The translations under genes and the position numbers were made by a program. Shown here in pieces: positions 60,531 through 64,000 of a DNA stretch of 64,000 nt (the stretch's first letter is position 1; the number at the start of each line of letters is the position of its first letter). Source of the stretch: Deinococcus aetherius (GTDB taxonomy: Bacteria > Deinococcota > Deinococci > Deinococcales > Deinococcaceae); the NCBI RefSeq assembly GCF_025997855.1, contig NZ_AP026561.1, positions 558,001-622,000 of the forward strand. The letters are read 5' to 3'. The notes under the pieces were generated by a model that saw only the letters and a program-made list of their open reading frames with translations, was not told where the DNA came from and did no database searches.

Positions 60531-62054
60531 ATGCCCAGCCTCCCCAGTGATCGTCAAAGCATCCCCGTGGGCCAAATCGCCCTCATGGAGCAGTTGGGGT
60601 TGAGTCTTCCCGAGCCGCACGTCCGCTCGTACATCATCAACGGGGCTCGGCGCACGGTTGAGCGCCCCGACCGAACCGAACACTTCTATCCCCCCCAGTA
60701 TCTGGTGGGTGAGACCGTCCGGGACCACCTCCGCTTCACCCTGCGGTACGAGGCCTTTGACCTGCGGGTGTTGATCGCCGCCTTCGGGCAGATGGGCGGC
60801 GGGGAGATCGCCCGTTGGGTGATGGACGAGCCCACTGGCGCCTACAGTCGCCGGGCTTGGTTCCTGTACGAGCACTTCACCGGCGAGCGACTCGACCTGC
60901 CCGACATCACCATGGGCAACTACGTCGACGCCCTCGATGCGGGGCGCCATATCGTCGCCACGCCCGTCAACTCTCCCAGACACCGGGTGCGCGACAACCT
61001 CCTCGGCACGCGGGACCTCTGTGTCACCGTGAGGCGCACGGAGACCCTGAAGGAGTTACGGCAGGCCCGTCTGGACCTGCTGGCTCAGCAACTCATCACG
61101 CAGTATGACCCGCACACGCTCGCCCGGGCCGTCACGTACCTGTACACTAAGGAGACGCGGTCGTCCTACGACATCGAGGGCGAGACGCCCTCCCACGACC
61201 GCTTCGAGGGGTTCGTCCGGGTGCTGCGGGAGGCGGCGACCTTCACGCCGACCCCTGAGGCGCTGGTGCGGCTACAGAACCAGATCGTCGACCCCCGCTT
61301 CGCCGTCAGCGGCGTCCGCGACAACCAGAACTACGTGGGCGAGGCCACCCGTTTCGGGGAGTACGTCCACTACGTGTGCCCCAAGCCCGAGGACGTGCCC
61401 ACCCTGATGCGTGGCTGGTCGGCCCTGACGGAGCGTCTCCTGAACGACCCTCAGATCGACCCGGTGATCGCGGCGGCGTGTATCGCCTTCTCCTTCGTCT
61501 TCATCCACCCCTTCGAGGACGGGAACGGCCGTATCCATCGTTTCCTGATCCACCACACTCTCGCCAAGCGCAAGTACAGCCCACCGGGGGTGATCTTCCC
61601 GGTCAGCGCCTCGATCCTGAGGAGCAAGGACAAGTATGACGAGGTGCTGGAGACCTTCTCCCGCCCCCTGCTCGCCCACCTGAGCTACGAGTTGAACGAG
61701 CAGTGGGAGATGACGGTGCCGGGCGACACCTATCCCCTGTACCGTGCCTTCGACGCCACGGCCTTCGCGGAGTACCTGTACGCCCGGGTGCGGGAGACCG
61801 TCGAGCGCGACCTGAAGGAGGAACTGTCGTGGATCACGGCGTATGACGACGTGTACGCCATCGTGACGGGTGTGGTCGATATGCCCGACCGGATGGCGCG
61901 CAACCTCACCCGCTACTTCGTGCAGGAGGGGGGCCGCCTCTCCAACCACAAGCGGAGGCAGTTTTCCCAAATTACCGAGGCTGAGATCGCGGAGATGACG
62001 GCGCTGATGGCCCGCCTGTTTCGGCCGGAGAGAGAGTCGGGCGACACGGGTTGA
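60531..62054 (+). CDS. Fic family protein (AMPylator-type)
   Basis: 507 residues. The Fic core motif HPFEDGNGRIHR lies near residue 325 with catalytic His. The self-inhibitory motif SxxxEG is present upstream, in SSYDIEGE near residue 215, as in class II Fic proteins. Domains: N-terminal unknown region (1-190), helical Fic core (about 200-380), and C-terminal winged-helix-like part (LSNHKRRQFSQITEAEIAEMTALMARLF). A -10-like TAGAAT lies 15 bases before the ATG. It probably transfers AMP to a protein target. No separate antitoxin gene is seen, consistent with cis inhibition. Confidence 0.88.
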   Translation: MPSLPSDRQSIPVGQIALMEQLGLSLPEPHVRSYIINGARRTVERPDRTEHFYPPQYLVGETVRDHLRFTLRYEAFDLRVLIAAFGQMGGGEIARWVMDEPTGAYSRRAWFLYEHFTGERLDLPDITMGNYVDALDAGRHIVATPVNSPRHRVRDNLLGTRDLCVTVRRTETLKELRQARLDLLAQQLITQYDPHTLARAVTYLYTKETRSSYDIEGETPSHDRFEGFVRVLREAATFTPTPEALVRLQNQIVDPRFAVSGVRDNQNYVGEATRFGEYVHYVCPKPEDVPTLMRGWSALTERLLNDPQIDPVIAAACIAFSFVFIHPFEDGNGRIHRFLIHHTLAKRKYSPPGVIFPVSASILRSKDKYDEVLETFSRPLLAHLSYELNEQWEMTVPGDTYPLYRAFDATAFAEYLYARVRETVERDLKEELSWITAYDDVYAIVTGVVDMPDRMARNLTRYFVQEGGRLSNHKRRQFSQITEAEIAEMTALMARLFRPERESGDTG

Positions 62055-62192
62055 GCGGCGCATGTTCGCGGGAATGGACCTGTGGGTCATCCCGCTGCGC
62101 GACCTCATCGCGTGCAAGACGGTGCTGGGCCGAACGGCGGACGTGAAGGAATTCTCCCGCTTGAACGGAGCGGGGCCCGGGAAGGACAGGTG
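62053..62192 (+). pseudogene. 3' fragment of a nucleotidyltransferase-fold gene
   Basis: The frame ERRMFAGMDLWVIPLRDLIACKTVLGRTADVKEFSRLNGAGPGKDR matches the end of the protein at 58009-58512 and stops at the same place. The 5' part is absent. Confidence 0.75.
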
Positions 62193-62374
62193 ACCTGGGG
62201 TGGCGTTTCCAGGTCGTCTTGCCCCACCACACGTTCCTGAATCAGGGGGATCTCGTCGGTCCGTGTCCACCGAAGAGTCGTGCCACCGCCGCAAGGTGCT
62301 CGTGGCCGTACCCTGCGGCCTCGGCGCGCCCGAACACCTCGCGGGCCGCCTGGCTCAGGGGGAGTTCGGCTTCC
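62053..62374. repeat. 322-bp diverged direct repeat, copy B
   Basis: Counterpart of 58372-58693. It contains a broken end of the nucleotidyltransferase gene and the true 3' end of the dehydrogenase gene. Confidence 0.85.
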
Positions 62375-63129
62375 CCCGTCGTGGCCGCCTCAAGGATGTA
62401 CCGCAGGTCCTTGGTCACGAGGGCCACGGGAAAGAGCGGGGCGAAGTTACGTGCGGCCATCGAGGCGAGGGCACCCTTCGCGGCCGGGCTCAGCACGGGG
62501 AGTGCGCCGAGGACCTCGGCCGCCCGGGCCTCGTCGACGCCCGAGCGGCGCAGAAAGCCGAGGAGTTCGCCCAGCGCCGCGACCTGCACGGCGAACAGCG
62601 CGTTCACGGCGAGCTTCATGGCCGTGCCCTGCCCGACCTCGCCGACGTGATGCACGGCGCTTCCCGCGAGGTCGAGGACGGGCCGAACACGCGCGAGCGT
62701 CGCCTCGTCGCCGCCCACGAGGTACACCAGTTGCCCCGCCTCCGCCTGGGGGCGCGAGCCCACGACCGGCGCGTCCAGAAAGGAGGCTCCGCGTGCCTGG
62801 GCCCGCGCCGCCAGCTCCCGGATGCGGGTCGGCGTGAGCGTGCTCGATTCCACGGCGACCGCGCCGGGCACCAGCCCCTCCAGCGCCCCCTCCTCACCCT
62901 CCCACACGGCCCGGGAGGCGTCGTCGTCCGTCACCATCGCCACCACGACGTCCGCGCCCCCCGCGGCCTCACGGGGGGTCGTCGCCACCCGGGCCCCCTG
63001 TGATTGCAGGGCCACGGTCGCGTCCGGCGAGCGGTTGTAGACCGAGACCCCGAGCCCGCCCGCCAGGAGACGCCGCGCCACGCGCGAGCCCATGGCGCCC
63101 ACCCCCAGGACCGCGACCGTGCCGCTCAC
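62242..63129 (-). CDS. NAD(P)-dependent beta-hydroxyacid dehydrogenase
   Basis: 295 residues. VAVLGVGAMGSRVARRLLAGGLGVSVYNRSPD for nucleotide binding, ESSTLTPTRIRELAARAQARGASFLDAPVVGSRPQAEAGQLVYLVGGDE, and the catalytic Lys in GTAMKLAVNALFAVQVAALGELLGFLRRSGVDE near residue 170. Family members reduce tartronate semialdehyde, 3-hydroxyisobutyrate or similar. Its ATG overlaps the stop of the SDR gene upstream by four bases. Confidence 0.88.
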   Translation of the reverse strand: MSGTVAVLGVGAMGSRVARRLLAGGLGVSVYNRSPDATVALQSQGARVATTPREAAGGADVVVAMVTDDDASRAVWEGEEGALEGLVPGAVAVESSTLTPTRIRELAARAQARGASFLDAPVVGSRPQAEAGQLVYLVGGDEATLARVRPVLDLAGSAVHHVGEVGQGTAMKLAVNALFAVQVAALGELLGFLRRSGVDEARAAEVLGALPVLSPAAKGALASMAARNFAPLFPVALVTKDLRYILEAATTGEAELPLSQAAREVFGRAEAAGYGHEHLAAVARLFGGHGPTRSP

Positions 63130-63851
63130 GAGTTCGCCATCTGCCGCTCGACGGCCTTGTGGTCCGCGCGCCAGCCCGCGTACACGGAACGTGACATGGG
63201 ATCGGGAAAGATGTCTTCCTCACCCACCTCAATACCGTCCAACACCGCCCGGGCCACCTCTTCGGGGCTGGTCTTCGGCATGTCGAAGTCGCGGATCATG
63301 TCGGTGTCCACCGCCCCGGGAAAAACGCCGAACACCTCGATGCCTCGGCCCGCGAGGTCGGCGCGGATGCTCTGGGTCATCGACCACGCGGCGGCCTTTG
63401 AGGCGTTGTACACCCCCAGACCCGGCATGGACGCCAGCGCGACGACCGTGAGCAGATTGACGACGGCGCCGCCGCCATTGGCCTCGATCACGGGTGCAAA
63501 GGCCCGGACCATGTGCAGGGTGCCGTAGTAGTTGGTGTCCATATCACGCACGATCAGTTCCGGCGGCGCGGAGAGGATGCTGCCCAAGGCCAGGGAGCCC
63601 GCGTTGTTGACCAGCAGGGTCACGTCACCCGCTTGACGGGCCACAGCCTGTACCGCGCTCTGATCGGTCACGTCGAGGGTCAGGGGGACCACCCGCTCGG
63701 GGTCGAGCGCGACGACTCGGCTCAGCTCTCCCTTGTTCCGCACCGCCGCGTACACCCGCGTTGAACCCTGCTCCAGGAGCCGCTCGACCAACGCCCGCCC
63801 GATGCCCCGGTTCGCGCCCGTCACGAGCGCCACACTGCCCTCCATCTTCAT
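63126..63851 (-). CDS. Short-chain dehydrogenase/reductase
   Basis: 241 residues with AGGAGG upstream. SVALVTGANRGIGRALVERLLEQGSTRVYAAVRN, LLVNNAGSLALGSILSAPPELIVRDMDTNYYGTL, VVNLLTVVALASMPGLGVYNASKAAAWSMTQSIRADLAGRGIEVFGVFPGAVDTDM carry the Asn, Tyr and Lys; the Ser position reads LLTVVALAS. Coupled to the dehydrogenase gene downstream and divergent from the LysR gene, which likely regulates the pair. Confidence 0.87.
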   Translation of the reverse strand: MKMEGSVALVTGANRGIGRALVERLLEQGSTRVYAAVRNKGELSRVVALDPERVVPLTLDVTDQSAVQAVARQAGDVTLLVNNAGSLALGSILSAPPELIVRDMDTNYYGTLHMVRAFAPVIEANGGGAVVNLLTVVALASMPGLGVYNASKAAAWSMTQSIRADLAGRGIEVFGVFPGAVDTDMIRDFDMPKTSPEEVARAVLDGIEVGEEDIFPDPMSRSVYAGWRADHKAVERQMANS

Positions 63852-63942
63852 AGGTCCTCCTCCGAACGCCCGGAACCCGGCGCCGTACCAGAACCCTATT
63901 CCTCACCGTAGCGCCCGAACAGACTGGAAGACGCACCACACC

Positions 63943-63960
63943 CGTGCGTAGAATGCACGA
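63943..63960 (+). promoter_or_regulatory. Promoter of the lysR gene, leaderless, with small inverted repeat
   Basis: -10 TAGAAT at 63949-63954 lies six bases before the ATG. CGTGC (63943-63947) and GCACG (63955-63959) flank it. The -35 is weak. Confidence 0.45.
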
Positions 63961-64000
63961 ATGGACGTGGAGACCCTGCGGACGTTCTTGGACGTGGTGC
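63961..64000 (+). CDS. LysR family regulator, start only
   Basis: Only 13 codons are inside the window (MDVETLRTFLDVV), the typical first helix of LysR regulators. It is divergent from the SDR/dehydrogenase pair. The rest lies beyond the right edge. Confidence 0.7.
   Translation, partial: MDVETLRTFLDVV

Overview
The window is a high-GC bacterial accessory replicon, most likely a plasmid or megaplasmid of a Deinococcus species. The evidence for this is inference from several features together: a LexA-like/ImuY-type mutagenesis pair of the kind known from Deinococcus plasmids, several regulator genes whose -10 box lies only 5-9 bases from the start codon (leaderless mRNAs are common in Deinococcus), many insertion sequences, and toxin-antitoxin genes. 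No rRNA, tRNA or CRISPR array was seen.

Left part (1-8 kb), stability and mobility: a partial plasmid-type gene, a VapBC-like pair, two complete IS630-type elements head to tail plus the end of a third, a tyrosine recombinase with a perfect 11-6-11 dif-like site just before its start codon, an AbiE pair, an orphan excisionase-type antitoxin and an IS6-type element.

Middle (8-34 kb): a membrane GGDEF/EAL protein, a broken receiver gene, LtrA, a major-royal-jelly-type protein, and a reverse-strand block that repeats a module of zinc alcohol dehydrogenase plus SRPBCC protein. Then come a serine resolvase, a decayed IS1182 element, a methyltransferase, a large delta-60-repeat lipoprotein, small unknown ORFs, a large BTAD/ATPase regulator, and a broken lexA-imuY-type cassette cut by a second, identical, inverted IS6 copy. 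That IS6 copy joins two unrelated gene fragments, so it marks a rearrangement.

34-49 kb, mostly reverse strand: redox and detoxification genes (isochorismatase-type hydrolase, F420-reductase-like proteins, short-chain dehydrogenases, a saccharopine-dehydrogenase-like protein, SRPBCC and SnoaL-like proteins, an alpha/beta hydrolase) with HxlR and TetR regulators. A tatA gene sits among SDR genes with twin-arginine signals. Both Tat-SDR genes and one SnoaL gene are broken.

49-64 kb: an ORF that fuses the N-terminal part of an IS5-type transposase to a TPR-PAS-LuxR regulator; a CGNR regulator and a broken redoxin, divergent from a nine-gene forward-strand operon (YceI, DM13, alpha/beta hydrolase, thioredoxin-reductase-like, peroxiredoxin, YkgB, thioredoxin, GNAT, nucleotidyltransferase); then a 3.4-kb segment (MarR, TspO, broken LysR, Fic) between two 322-bp diverged direct repeats; and a reverse-strand dehydrogenase/SDR pair divergent from a LysR gene that runs off the right edge. 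The overall picture is a redox-stress cargo region much reworked by insertion sequences and deletions, with many recent pseudogenes.
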